Shown: positions 1-7,080 of the stretch, piece after piece
Layout: each line of letters opens with the position of its first letter
Position numbering within the stretch: the first letter of the stretch is position 1
DNA from: CAVPRW01 sp046727435 [NCBI: bacterium]
Lineage (GTDB): Bacteria > Tectomicrobia > Entotheonellia > J063
Reading direction: 5' to 3'
NCBI GenBank assembly: GCA_046727435.1
Contig: JBKPCR010000431.1
Coordinates: forward strand, 1 to 7,609
Length of the DNA stretch: 7,609 nt
Position numbers and translations under genes: made by a program
Notes under the pieces: model-generated
The model's input: the letters and a program-made list of their open reading frames with translations, nothing else
Databases searched by the model: none
Told to the model about the DNA's origin: nothing

Positions 1-3000
1 CAGCCGAGCGGGGTGCTTCCCTTCCAGCAGATCGCTGATCACGTGGCTGCTGCGGAGACTGTTGCCGACGAGCTCGAGCGTGTGGTGTTGGAGTGTCAGC
101 GGGAGTACGACGCCAGGCCTCCGGCAACCGGGGTAAGCGCCGAAACCTCATCCCGCCGCAACAACCCGTTTCGGGAGTGCCGTTACCGCCTCACCGCCCT
201 GTCCTCAGCGCTGCGAAGGACTCACGAAGCGTTGGTGCAGGCGGACGCGGTGGCGGGCCGTGCTCTGATGCTCCTCTCGGGCGCCGCAGGAACCGGCAAG
301 ACCCATCTGCTATGCGATGTCGCCCGGCAGCGTGTCACCGCCGGCCGGCCGACGGTGCTGCTCATGGGGCAGCGGTTTGTTAGCGCGGATGCACCCTGGA
401 CCCAGGCCCTCCAACAACTCGACCTTCCGGGTCTCTCCGCAGAAGAGTTCGTCGGTGCGCTTGAAGCGGCAGCCCAGGCAGCAGGCTGCCGCGCGCTCGT
501 CTTGATCGATGCCATCAACGAAGGGTCCGGAAGACTCATCTGGCCGAGCCACCTGGCGGCATTTCTCGCACACCTTGAGAGGTCGCCGTGGATCGGCGTG
601 TTGCTTTCAGTTCGATCGTCCTACGAGGAGATCGTCGTCCCGGAGGACGTTCGGGCTCGCGCTGTCCCGGTAACACATGAGGGCTTTGCGGAGCACGAGT
701 ACGATGCCACCCGCACCTTCTTCGTCCACTACGGCCTTGAACTGCCGTCAACCCCGCTCCTTGCGCCGGAGTTTCGGAACCCACTCTTCCTGAAGACCCT
801 TTGCCGTGGCCTTAACACGAAAGGCGAGCGTCGGCTGCCTCGTGGCTTCTACGGCATCACCGCTGTTTTCGACTTGTACCTGAGCGCTGTCAATGATCGC
901 CTCGCGTCAGCGCTCGGCTTTGATCGCAGGAACGCGCTGGTGCGCAAAGCCTTGCAGGCCTTTGCCAAAGCGCTCGTCGGCGCCGGCGAGCGCTGGCTGA
1001 CCCTGGCCAAGGCCGAAGAAGTCGTGAACGCCCTGCTGCCAGGACGCGAGTTCGAGCGTTCCCTGTATCGCGGGTTGGTGGCAGAAGGTGTGCTGGTGGA
1101 AGAAGCAGCCTGGCGCCAGGGCACCGCTCACGAGGAAGTTGTCTTCCTCGCCTACGATCGTTTCGCCGATCATCTCGTGGCCCAGACGCTGCTCGACATG
1201 CATCTCGACCCAGAGACCCCGGCATCTGCCTTCGTGGCGGGGGCCCCACTGGCATGCCTGTGGGATGAGAACCACTACGTCGCACCAGGTCTCCTCGAAG
1301 CCATGTGCATCCAGGTTCCTGAGCGTACCGGCCGGGAACTGGTCGCGCTGGCTCCGAGGATCGCGGACCACTGGGCAACTCGGGATGCCTTTCGGCAGAG
1401 CATCGTCTGGCGTGCCCTAACAGCGTTCTCTGAGAACACACGTGAGGTGCTCAATACGCTTATCAGGAGCGACCATGACTGGGGCGACACCCTCGATGTG
1501 CTGCTGACAGTGGCCACGCTGCCCGGGCACCCGTTCAACGCGAACCTCCTCGGCCAGTGGCTGCGAAAGCATCCGATGCCCGAACGGGATTCATGGTGGA
1601 GCATCTCCTTGCATGATGCATGGGGGAACCGTGGGGCTGTGGATCGGCTGGTGGATTGGGCCTCCTCCGTGGCTTCCGACGCCGCCCTCGACGATGAGAC
1701 GGTCGACCTGTGCGCGACCGCGCTGGCGTGGATGCTCACCACCTCGAACCGTTTTCTCCGCGATCGCGCCACTAAGGCCCTCGTGAGCCTGTTGACTGGT
1801 CGACTGGGCGCCGTGGTGCGCCTCGTCGAACGATTCGCCGATGTCGATGATCCGTACGTTGTAGATCGCGTCTATGCTGTTGCGTACGGCACAGCCATGC
1901 GGAGCCAAAACGCTGGAGAAGTCGGCACGCTCGCAGCGTGTGTGTACGCTCACGTGTTTGCGAGCGGTGCACCTCCTGCACACATCCTGCTGCGCGATTA
2001 TGCGCGTGGTGTCGTCGAACGCGCGCTTGACTTGCGGGCGGACTTCCACGTCGATGAGACGCTGATCCGCCCCCCTTACAAGAGCCGGTGGCCGGAGATC
2101 CCCACAGAGGACGCTATTGCGCCGCTCCTGCCCGACTGGTCTCGGGGTTCCTACGACAGCGGGGACGTCGAGTGGTCCCGCAATCGCATCGGCAGTTCGG
2201 TGATGGGCGACGACTTCGCCCGCTATGTCATCGGCACGAACTCGTCATTTACCAGTACGAACTGGCTTGCTCTGCGCCTCGACGAGCCCGCCTGGCAATC
2301 CCGGGAAGAGTGTTTGGCAAGGCTCCTGGAGGGCTTCTCGGAAGAAGAGAGAGCAGCATGGGGAGCATTCAAGACCGCCCAAGAAGACATCCTAGACGAC
2401 GAGCTCCAAGCGCTTGTGAAGACTGGGGAGTTCGACTCTGCTCGCGCACGCATTGAACAGGCGCTAGCAGCAGCCATCACGGTGTTAGAATCGGTGCTCA
2501 CCGAGGAGCACGCCCGCGCTCTCGAATCGGTGCTGAGTGCTTTGTACAGCAATGATGAAGCGAACCAGCCCCCCCGTTTCGATCTGCGGTTGATCCAGCG
2601 GTACGTCCTCTGGCGGGTCTTCGACCTGGGCTGGACCACAGAGCGCTTCGGGCACTTCGACCGCTTCTCAATCGGGTACCACGGTCGCGAAGCGTCAAAG
2701 GCCGAACGGATCGGCAAGAAGTATCAATGGATCGCCTACCACGAGATCAAGGCACTGGTAGCTGATTACTTTCAATACCGGGAACGGTTCCGTGAGGAGG
2801 TCGGTGACCGAGCCTACGATGGCCCTTGGCAGGGATCCCTTCGCGATATCGATCCATCGTGCACCCTCCGATCTCCTCCTGGGGGCACATCATGGGATGG
2901 ACATCCGTCAGCATGGTGGGGCGAGGCACGGTACGAGACCTGGGGCGATACGAGCCGCCCGCGGGAGTGGGTGATGCGTTACGACGACCTGCCGAAGGTG

Positions 3001-3804
3001 GAGGACCTGTTGAGCGTTTCCCACCCGGACGACGCGTCTCGGTGGCTGAATGTGGAGGGCTACTTCAACTGGAAGCAGCGGCCCCCGGCAGATCGGGAGT
3101 CGATCGACGTCGAACGGCGGGAGCTATGGTACATCTGCACTGGCTATCTTATTCACGTCAAGGATGCAGATGCCTTCATGAGGTGGGCCGAGGGCGTCGA
3201 TTTCTGTGAGTTCCACATGCCGAAGCCGCCAGAGATCTACCGGATGTTTCTGGGCGAGCACGGTTGGTCGCCAGCATCGCGCTACTTTCAGCGGCCTTAT
3301 TACGGCGACGAGGGGTGGACGCAGCCCAATCACGGCTGTCCCGTGAAAGTGTACACGGCCGCCTTTGAGTACTTGCACGAAGCCAGGGGCTTCGATTGCT
3401 CGATCGACGAGACCTATACACTCCATCTCCCGACGAGCGGATTGGTGACCGGCCTCGGGCTGCGATGGAGCGGGGACGGCGCCGACTTCCTTGACGCTGC
3501 GGGTCAACTCGCGGCGTTCGATCCCACTGCACATGCCGAGGGGCCGAATGCCCTTCTCATCCGAGATGACTTGCTGAAGGAGTTCCTCGCCCGTGAGGGG
3601 CTTACCATCTGCTGGGCCATACGCGGCGAGAAGCGCGTCCTCGGAGCTGGGTTCGACCCAGGGCATCATGCGTGGCTTCGACTGTCGGGCGCATACAGAT
3701 TAAGCCACAAGGGACTGGTAGGCTTCATGAAATGCCTGCTGGATGACCGGGAGAGTTCGGGATCCTCTTCAAACCTCGTGGCGGTTCTCCGGAGTCTTAG
3801 GTGA
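1..3804 (+). CDS. Large STAND-type P-loop NTPase, Avs/AVAST-like, 5'-partial
   Basis: Residues are numbered from the GTG at 13. Walker A is GAAGTGKT (90-97). Walker B is ALVLIDAINEG (161-171), with D166 as the likely Mg-binding acid. LLSVRSSYE (197-205) is a sensor-like strand. A NPLFLKTLC motif (256-264) and YDRFADHL (381-388) mark the helical/winged-helix part typical of STAND ATPases. Residues 480-680 look like HEAT-type helical repeats (for example NRFLRDRATKALV, 579-591). Residues 720-1263 hold further conserved-looking stretches, including ERIGKKYQWIAYHE (898-911) and WAIRGEKRVLGAG (1201-1213). STAND proteins of this kind sense a ligand through the C-terminal part, oligomerise with ATP and fire an N-terminal effector. 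In bacteria many are antiphage (Avs). No effector is visible here. The frame is open to base 1, and the GTG at 13 has no Shine-Dalgarno sequence, so the start and probably the effector lie upstream. The STAND ATPase class is secure; the antiphage role is inferred. Confidence 0.85.
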   Translation, partial: QPSGVLPFQQIADHVAAAETVADELERVVLECQREYDARPPATGVSAETSSRRNNPFRECRYRLTALSSALRRTHEALVQADAVAGRALMLLSGAAGTGKTHLLCDVARQRVTAGRPTVLLMGQRFVSADAPWTQALQQLDLPGLSAEEFVGALEAAAQAAGCRALVLIDAINEGSGRLIWPSHLAAFLAHLERSPWIGVLLSVRSSYEEIVVPEDVRARAVPVTHEGFAEHEYDATRTFFVHYGLELPSTPLLAPEFRNPLFLKTLCRGLNTKGERRLPRGFYGITAVFDLYLSAVNDRLASALGFDRRNALVRKALQAFAKALVGAGERWLTLAKAEEVVNALLPGREFERSLYRGLVAEGVLVEEAAWRQGTAHEEVVFLAYDRFADHLVAQTLLDMHLDPETPASAFVAGAPLACLWDENHYVAPGLLEAMCIQVPERTGRELVALAPRIADHWATRDAFRQSIVWRALTAFSENTREVLNTLIRSDHDWGDTLDVLLTVATLPGHPFNANLLGQWLRKHPMPERDSWWSISLHDAWGNRGAVDRLVDWASSVASDAALDDETVDLCATALAWMLTTSNRFLRDRATKALVSLLTGRLGAVVRLVERFADVDDPYVVDRVYAVAYGTAMRSQNAGEVGTLAACVYAHVFASGAPPAHILLRDYARGVVERALDLRADFHVDETLIRPPYKSRWPEIPTEDAIAPLLPDWSRGSYDSGDVEWSRNRIGSSVMGDDFARYVIGTNSSFTSTNWLALRLDEPAWQSREECLARLLEGFSEEERAAWGAFKTAQEDILDDELQALVKTGEFDSARARIEQALAAAITVLESVLTEEHARALESVLSALYSNDEANQPPRFDLRLIQRYVLWRVFDLGWTTERFGHFDRFSIGYHGREASKAERIGKKYQWIAYHEIKALVADYFQYRERFREEVGDRAYDGPWQGSLRDIDPSCTLRSPPGGTSWDGHPSAWWGEARYETWGDTSRPREWVMRYDDLPKVEDLLSVSHPDDASRWLNVEGYFNWKQRPPADRESIDVERRELWYICTGYLIHVKDADAFMRWAEGVDFCEFHMPKPPEIYRMFLGEHGWSPASRYFQRPYYGDEGWTQPNHGCPVKVYTAAFEYLHEARGFDCSIDETYTLHLPTSGLVTGLGLRWSGDGADFLDAAGQLAAFDPTAHAEGPNALLIRDDLLKEFLAREGLTICWAIRGEKRVLGAGFDPGHHAWLRLSGAYRLSHKGLVGFMKCLLDDRESSGSSSNLVAVLRSLR

Positions 3805-3887
3805 GGTGACGACGATTGTCGGATTCTCGGTGGCTGGTTTCCACAGCGAGTAGAGACGAGGAGGAAGAGTGGGGGTGAGGTGGGGCC

Positions 3888-4157
3888 ATGAGTGATGGGG
3901 AATACAGCATGCCCACGAGAGACACCTTACATCGACTGATCGACGAACTCCCCGAGTCCGAGCTGGGGACTGCAGAGCGATTTCTGCACTACCTCCATGC
4001 CACGGCTGACCCGGTCCTGCGGACGCTGCTCGAGGCCCCGCTGGACGACGAGGCCGAGACTGAGGAGGAACGCCAGGCCGTGCAGGAGGCGTGGGAGGAG
4101 CTGGCGCGGGGCGAGGTGCGGACGCTGGAGGAGGTGCGGCGCGAGCTGGGCCTGTGA
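3888..4157 (+). CDS. Small acidic antitoxin-like protein, no partner toxin recognised
   Basis: An 89-residue protein. The start at 3888 is preceded by GTGAGG (3875-3880) with a 7-base spacer; a second in-frame ATG at 3909 (M8) is possible but has a poorer ribosome site. The N-terminal half is a predicted helix pair with the pattern LIDELPESEL..AERFLHYL (17-36). The C-terminal half is very acidic (DDEAETEEE, 53-61) and ends in ELARGEVRTLEEVRRELGL (71-89). This layout (LPE.EL helix, acidic middle, G.V...EEV tail) recalls small antitoxins usually encoded just before a RelE/ParE-type toxin. That family link is from memory and unproven. No RelE/ParE-like ORF follows: the next gene, 50 bases on, is EcsC-like. 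It is therefore either an orphan antitoxin or a small protein acting with its neighbour. It begins 83 bases after the STAND gene, and a shared transcript is possible. Confidence 0.7.
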   Translation: MSDGEYSMPTRDTLHRLIDELPESELGTAERFLHYLHATADPVLRTLLEAPLDDEAETEEERQAVQEAWEELARGEVRTLEEVRRELGL

Positions 4158-4207
4158 GCTGGAGAGACAATTGATCGAATTCATTTTAGGAACGAGGATT
4201 CACGCGT

Positions 4208-4813
4208 ATGCCGCAAGCGTCGTTACCACCAGCCGAGCGCTGGCTCGACCAGCTCGTGCAGAAGCTGCTTGAGGTGATCGTACACGTCCCGGCCACCGCT
4301 GAGCCGGCCAGTCAGACCCCTGAAGTCCGCTCCCGTGCGATTATCCGAAAGGCGGCGCTCAAAACCGCCGGGGCCGCCGGGACGCTGGCGCTCCCGCCAG
4401 GGCCGTGGGGGATGCTCACCGTCCTGCCCGACCTCGTCACCGTGTGGAAGATTCAAGCCCAGATGGTGGCCGATATCGCCGGGGCGTATGGCCAAACGGC
4501 CCTCCTGTCCCGGGAGCAGATGCTCTATTGCCTGTTCCGTCAGACCGCCGGCCAGGCGGTCCGGGACCTGGTCGTGCGGATCGGCGATCGTCTGGCCATT
4601 CGACGGGCGCCTCTGCGGGTTATTCAGCGCGCGCTGCGGCAGATCGGCCTCAAGGTGGCCCAGCGGCTGGCCGGCCGGACGGCCTCGCGGTGGCTGCCCG
4701 TGGTCGGAGCGCTCGGCGTGGCGGCGTATGCCTATCGGGACACTAGGCGCGTGGGCCACACCGCGATCGAGCTGTTCAGCCGGGAGGTGGCGCTCGAACA
4801 TGACCCCGTATAG
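4208..4813 (+). CDS. EcsC-family protein
   Basis: A 201-residue protein. The start is supported by AGGAACGAGG (4188-4197), about 10 bases before the ATG. The core has the hallmarks of the EcsC family (named after Bacillus EcsC): a small-residue-rich hydrophobic segment ending in LALPPGPWGMLTVLPDL (60-76), then VWKIQAQMVADIAGAYG (79-95), a REQMLYCLFRQ helix (102-112), and a C-terminal RWLPVVGALGVAAYAYRDT segment (161-179) before TAIELFSRE (185-193). The hydrophobic Gly/Ala/Pro stretches suggest membrane association, but no clean transmembrane helix set or signal peptide is obvious. The molecular function of the family is not established. The gene looks complete. The TAG at 4811-4813 is followed in the same frame by a toxin fragment, so its 3' end sits at a rearrangement joint. 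It lies 50 bases after the antitoxin-like gene and could be co-transcribed with it. Confidence 0.85.
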   Translation: MPQASLPPAERWLDQLVQKLLEVIVHVPATAEPASQTPEVRSRAIIRKAALKTAGAAGTLALPPGPWGMLTVLPDLVTVWKIQAQMVADIAGAYGQTALLSREQMLYCLFRQTAGQAVRDLVVRIGDRLAIRRAPLRVIQRALRQIGLKVAQRLAGRTASRWLPVVGALGVAAYAYRDTRRVGHTAIELFSREVALEHDPV

Positions 4814-4816
4814 CAC

Positions 4817-4909
4817 GTGCAGAACCGGGCACATGCCGTCCCCCTGGCGGACCGGCTGTACGACGAGCATCTGGCCCAGCTCAGGCGAGAAGGTGAACAA
4901 ACCGATGGC
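4817..4909 (+). pseudogene. C-terminal remnant of a HigB/RelE-type toxin
   Basis: In frame 2, bases 4841-4894 encode PLADRLYDEHLAQLRREG. This closely matches the usual C-terminus of phage-derived Gp49/HigB-like RelE-superfamily toxins (pattern P.AD.LYDEHL..L..EG), mRNA interferases encoded directly before an XRE antitoxin. Only about 30 residues remain. The catalytic fold, normally about 80 residues upstream, is replaced by the EcsC gene, whose stop lies 3 bases before this fragment. The remnant runs into the start of the antitoxin gene at 4905, the usual toxin-antitoxin spacing. A fragment this short cannot be an active RNase. The family assignment comes from the motif and from the downstream antitoxin together; the right boundary is approximate, because the frame stays open to 5029. 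Confidence 0.65.
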
Positions 4910-5247
4910 GAAGCATGTGAAAGCCCTGCAAGCGCAGATGTCCCCCGGGTCACGGGCGCGCAGCGAGGCCACAGCCGAACGCCTGATCCGGGAGATGGCG
5001 CTCGACGAGCTCCGGGCCGCGCGCGCTGACCCAGGAGCATCTGTCCACGATCCTCGGCGTCAAGCAATCGGCGGTCTCCAAGCTGGAGCGCCGGACGGAT
5101 AGGTACGTGAGTACCCTGCGGCATGTCATCGAGGCCATGGGCGGGCAGCTCGAGATCCGGGTCGTGTTTCCCGAGGGCGACGTCTGCATCACCCAGTTTC
5201 AGACGCTCGCAGAGCCGCAGGCTGAGCGGGACTCGAACCCCTCCTAA
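4905..5247 (+). pseudogene. Frameshifted XRE-family HTH antitoxin (HigA-like)
   Basis: An ATG at 4905, with AGGTGA (4891-4896) 8 bases upstream, opens a frame reading MAKHVKALQAQMSP and then MALDELRAARA (residues 31-41). At about 5018-5026 the protein continues in another frame as LTQEHLSTILGVKQSAVSKL (from 5026), then LERRTDRYVSTLRHVIEAMG, ending at TAA 5245-5247. Joined, this gives about 114 residues: a leader helix, the R..LTQ...A..LGV.Q..VS.LE helix-turn-helix, and a short C-terminal strand region (QLEIRVVFPEG). That is the standard layout of XRE antitoxins paired with HigB/RelE-type toxins. The joint falls in CGCGCGCGC (5018-5026) and is explained by loss of one CG/GC unit (2 bases). As written, the 5' part reads out of frame to a stop at about 5102 with no HTH. 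It may be a real mutation, slippage that restores some product, or a sequencing error. The partner toxin is itself only a remnant. Confidence 0.75.
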
Positions 5248-5272
5248 GGCCCCTGGAACCGGAGGCCCGCTG

Positions 5273-5488
5273 ATGGCCGACAATATCCTGCCCTTTCTGC
5301 GCCCTCATCGCGGCGATCCGGAGCTGCGCCGGATGGCGCTGGCGTCCATCGGCTTCCAGTGGCGCGAGGGGCAGTGGCGACGTGGTCGGGACCTCCTCAC
5401 GGATCAGGTGTCAGGACCCCTGGGGGCGCAGCGGACGAGGCCCGCACCGCCCCCACGCGTATGTTCGGCAACGCCGCCGCGGACATAG
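5273..5488 (+). CDS. Small uncharacterised protein
   Basis: A 71-residue ORF beginning MADNILPFLRPHRGDPELRR. I do not recognise the family. The main support is translational: GGAGG at 5261-5265 with a 7-base spacer to the ATG is the ideal arrangement, and the gene sits neatly between the antitoxin remnant (stop 5247) and the next start (5509), 20 bases past its TAG. Residues 1-47 have ordinary composition with an amphipathic stretch (RRMALASIGFQWREGQWRRG, 19-38). Residues 48-71 are Pro/Arg-rich and look like non-coding-derived sequence, so the ORF may be a gene whose 3' end has been lost. No signal peptide or membrane segment is seen. It may be translated ahead of the phosphoesterase, but no functional link can be claimed. 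Confidence 0.4.
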   Translation: MADNILPFLRPHRGDPELRRMALASIGFQWREGQWRRGRDLLTDQVSGPLGAQRTRPAPPPRVCSATPPRT

Positions 5489-5508
5489 CGGCGCTGAGGG
5501 AGCACGCG

Positions 5509-6795
5509 ATGGCTCGACTGGATCCATTCCCCACAACGGGGGTCACGCGCCGGCAGGTGCTCACGCACCTGGCAGGCACCGGCACCGCGCTGGCCTGGGG
5601 CTTCAGGCCTCATGCAGCGGCGGCGGCGAGCCCGCAGGAGATTCACCACATCGTGCTCCTCATGATGGAAAACCGCTCGTTCGACCATTTCCTCGGCTGG
5701 GTGCCCGGTGCGGACGGGCAGCAGGCCGGGCTGACCTATGTGGATCGCGCCGGGCAACCTCAGGCCACCTACGCTCTGGCGCCCGATTATCAGGGGTGCG
5801 GGCATCCGGACCCCGATCACAGCTATGAGGGGGGGCGCCTCGAGTACAATCACGGCGCCTGTAACGGGTGGTTGCGCGCCGGCGCGAACGACGCCTACGC
5901 CATCGGCTATTACACGGCACCCGACCTGCCCCTGTATGCGGGCCTCGCCCAGCACTGGCTGACCTGCGACGGCTATTTCGCCGCCATCATGGCGCCCTCG
6001 TACCCGAACCGCATCTACCAACACGCCGCGCAGACCGACCGGATCGACCAGTCCCTGACCATCTCGTCCTTACCGACGATCTGGGACCAGCTCGCCGCCC
6101 AGGGGCTGCAGGGCCGCTACTATTACACCGACGTCCCCACCCTGGCGTTCTGGGGCACCAAGTATCGCGCCATCGCGCACCCCCTCCTCCGGTTCCTGGC
6201 CGATTGTCGGGCGGGGACGCTGCCGCACGTCGCCTTTGTGGACCCGAAGTTCCTCGGCGCGGCCCAAGGGACCTCGTGGGATGACCATCCGCATGCCGAT
6301 ATTCGCCACGGCCAGGCCTTCGTGAACCTGATCTATGAGGCCGTGGTCACCGGCCCCAACTGGCCGAACACCGTGCTGGTGATCACGTACGACGAGTGGG
6401 GCGGCTTTTTCGATCACGTGCCCCCACCCGCCGCCCCCCTGCCGCCCGCCGACCAGGCCGCGGGCCACCGGGACGGCCTGCGCGGATTCCGGGTGCCGGC
6501 GTTCCTCGTCTCGCCGTGGACGCCGCGGGGCACGGTCGGGCACGGCCTCTACGATCACACGTCGGTGCTCCGCCTGATCGAGTGGCGCTGGGATCTGCCG
6601 CCGCTCACCGTGCGCGATGCCACGGCCAATAACCTGGCCGACCTGCTCGATTTCAGCCACCCGCAGCTCGAGGCGCCGGCCTTTGCCGTGCCCGGGCTCA
6701 CCCGGCCCCAGGTCTGTCCGGCCGCCACGGCGGTGCCGAACTCCTGGGATGGCCTGCGCCACCTGGCCTGGCGTGCCGGGTTCCTCACCGACTAA
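5509..6795 (+). CDS. Tat-exported phosphoesterase (phospholipase C / acid phosphatase family)
   Basis: A 428-residue protein, probably hydrolysing phosphate mono- or diesters outside the cytoplasm. The start at 5509 is chosen because GAGGGAG (5496-5502) lies 6 bases upstream and because it puts a twin-arginine signal at the N-terminus: TRRQVL (13-18), a hydrophobic stretch to about 34, then an Ala-rich cleavage region (36-40). An in-frame ATG at 5461 has no good ribosome site. Family motifs follow in order: LLMMENRSFDHFLGW (50-64, metal-binding E54/N55), MAPSYPNR (161-168, S164 the likely nucleophile position), SWDDHPHADI (256-265), ITYDEWGGFFDHVPPP (292-307, D295/E296 metal ligands) and YDHTSVLRLIEWRW (348-361). 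These define the phosphoesterase family that includes bacterial phospholipase C and AcpA-type acid phosphatases. All key motifs are present and the length is plausible for a short member. Substrate cannot be read from sequence. Confidence 0.92.
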   Translation: MARLDPFPTTGVTRRQVLTHLAGTGTALAWGFRPHAAAAASPQEIHHIVLLMMENRSFDHFLGWVPGADGQQAGLTYVDRAGQPQATYALAPDYQGCGHPDPDHSYEGGRLEYNHGACNGWLRAGANDAYAIGYYTAPDLPLYAGLAQHWLTCDGYFAAIMAPSYPNRIYQHAAQTDRIDQSLTISSLPTIWDQLAAQGLQGRYYYTDVPTLAFWGTKYRAIAHPLLRFLADCRAGTLPHVAFVDPKFLGAAQGTSWDDHPHADIRHGQAFVNLIYEAVVTGPNWPNTVLVITYDEWGGFFDHVPPPAAPLPPADQAAGHRDGLRGFRVPAFLVSPWTPRGTVGHGLYDHTSVLRLIEWRWDLPPLTVRDATANNLADLLDFSHPQLEAPAFAVPGLTRPQVCPAATAVPNSWDGLRHLAWRAGFLTD

Positions 6796-6798
6796 AGC

Positions 6799-6829
6799 GG
6801 TCGCGTGCGACCACCAGGCGGGGACCGCC
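6799..6829 (+). terminator. Tandem short hairpins after the phosphoesterase gene, weak terminator candidate
   Basis: GGTCGC (6799-6804) pairs with GCGACC (6807-6812), in practice a 5-base stem with a 4-base loop. GGCGG (6817-6821) pairs with CCGCC (6825-6829) around GGA. Both sit within 35 bases of the TAA at 6793-6795. There is no T-tract after either, so intrinsic termination is doubtful; the pair could protect the mRNA 3' end or be chance in G+C-rich DNA. Confidence 0.3.
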
Positions 6830-6870
6830 GGTTGATCCGGAAGCCCACGCGCCCGTGGTGTTTGGTGCCA

Positions 6871-6907
6871 CGGCTCAGGGAACCCCTGTACCACCGAGCC
6901 GGTTCCT
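6871..6907. repeat. Interlocking inverted repeats (possible pseudoknot)
   Basis: CGGCTC (6871-6876) is complementary to GAGCCG (6896-6901). Inside the loop, GGAACC (6879-6884) is complementary to GGTTCC (6901-6906). The second pair straddles the right arm of the first, which is the topology of an H-type RNA pseudoknot, or of two mutually exclusive hairpins. The arms share G6901. Function is unknown, and six-base matches can arise by chance. Confidence 0.35.
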
Positions 6908-7080
6908 GTGCTACCCTATGGTTCAACATGATCAAAGGACTTAGTTGAAAGGAGGCAGGCAGGCGCACTGATCACGCCAGGGGAGGTATGGCATGTAGCC
7001 CTCGCCAACACATCCTTGACCTCAGTGGGGAATGAAGCCGACCGTGTCATGCCCGCCGACGTGCACCCCTCACCTCACGA

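Noticed and set aside
13-15. GTG as the true start of the STAND gene
   Set aside because: No ribosome site precedes it and the same frame is open to base 1, so the gene is more likely cut by the window edge.
4223-4972. 249-codon minus-strand ORF
   Set aside because: It lies antisense over EcsC and the toxin-antitoxin remnant, has no recognisable motifs, and is expected from G+C-rich coding DNA.
4335-5102. 255-codon + strand ORF as one protein
   Set aside because: Most of it is an Arg/Ser/Pro-rich shadow of the EcsC gene; only its last part, from 4905, is real and belongs to the XRE antitoxin.
5359-5508. Longer N-terminus for the phosphoesterase
   Set aside because: It would bury the twin-arginine signal about 60 residues inside, and the start at 5509 has a good ribosome site.
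6845-6865. Hairpin CCACG/CGTGG followed by TGTTT as an intrinsic terminator
   Set aside because: The stem is only five bases and the T-run is three, too weak to call.
6070-6894. 274-codon minus-strand ORF
   Set aside because: Antisense shadow of the phosphoesterase gene, without family motifs.
6896-6930. tRNA T-arm-like GGTTC sequences
   Set aside because: No acceptor, D or anticodon stems can be drawn around them.
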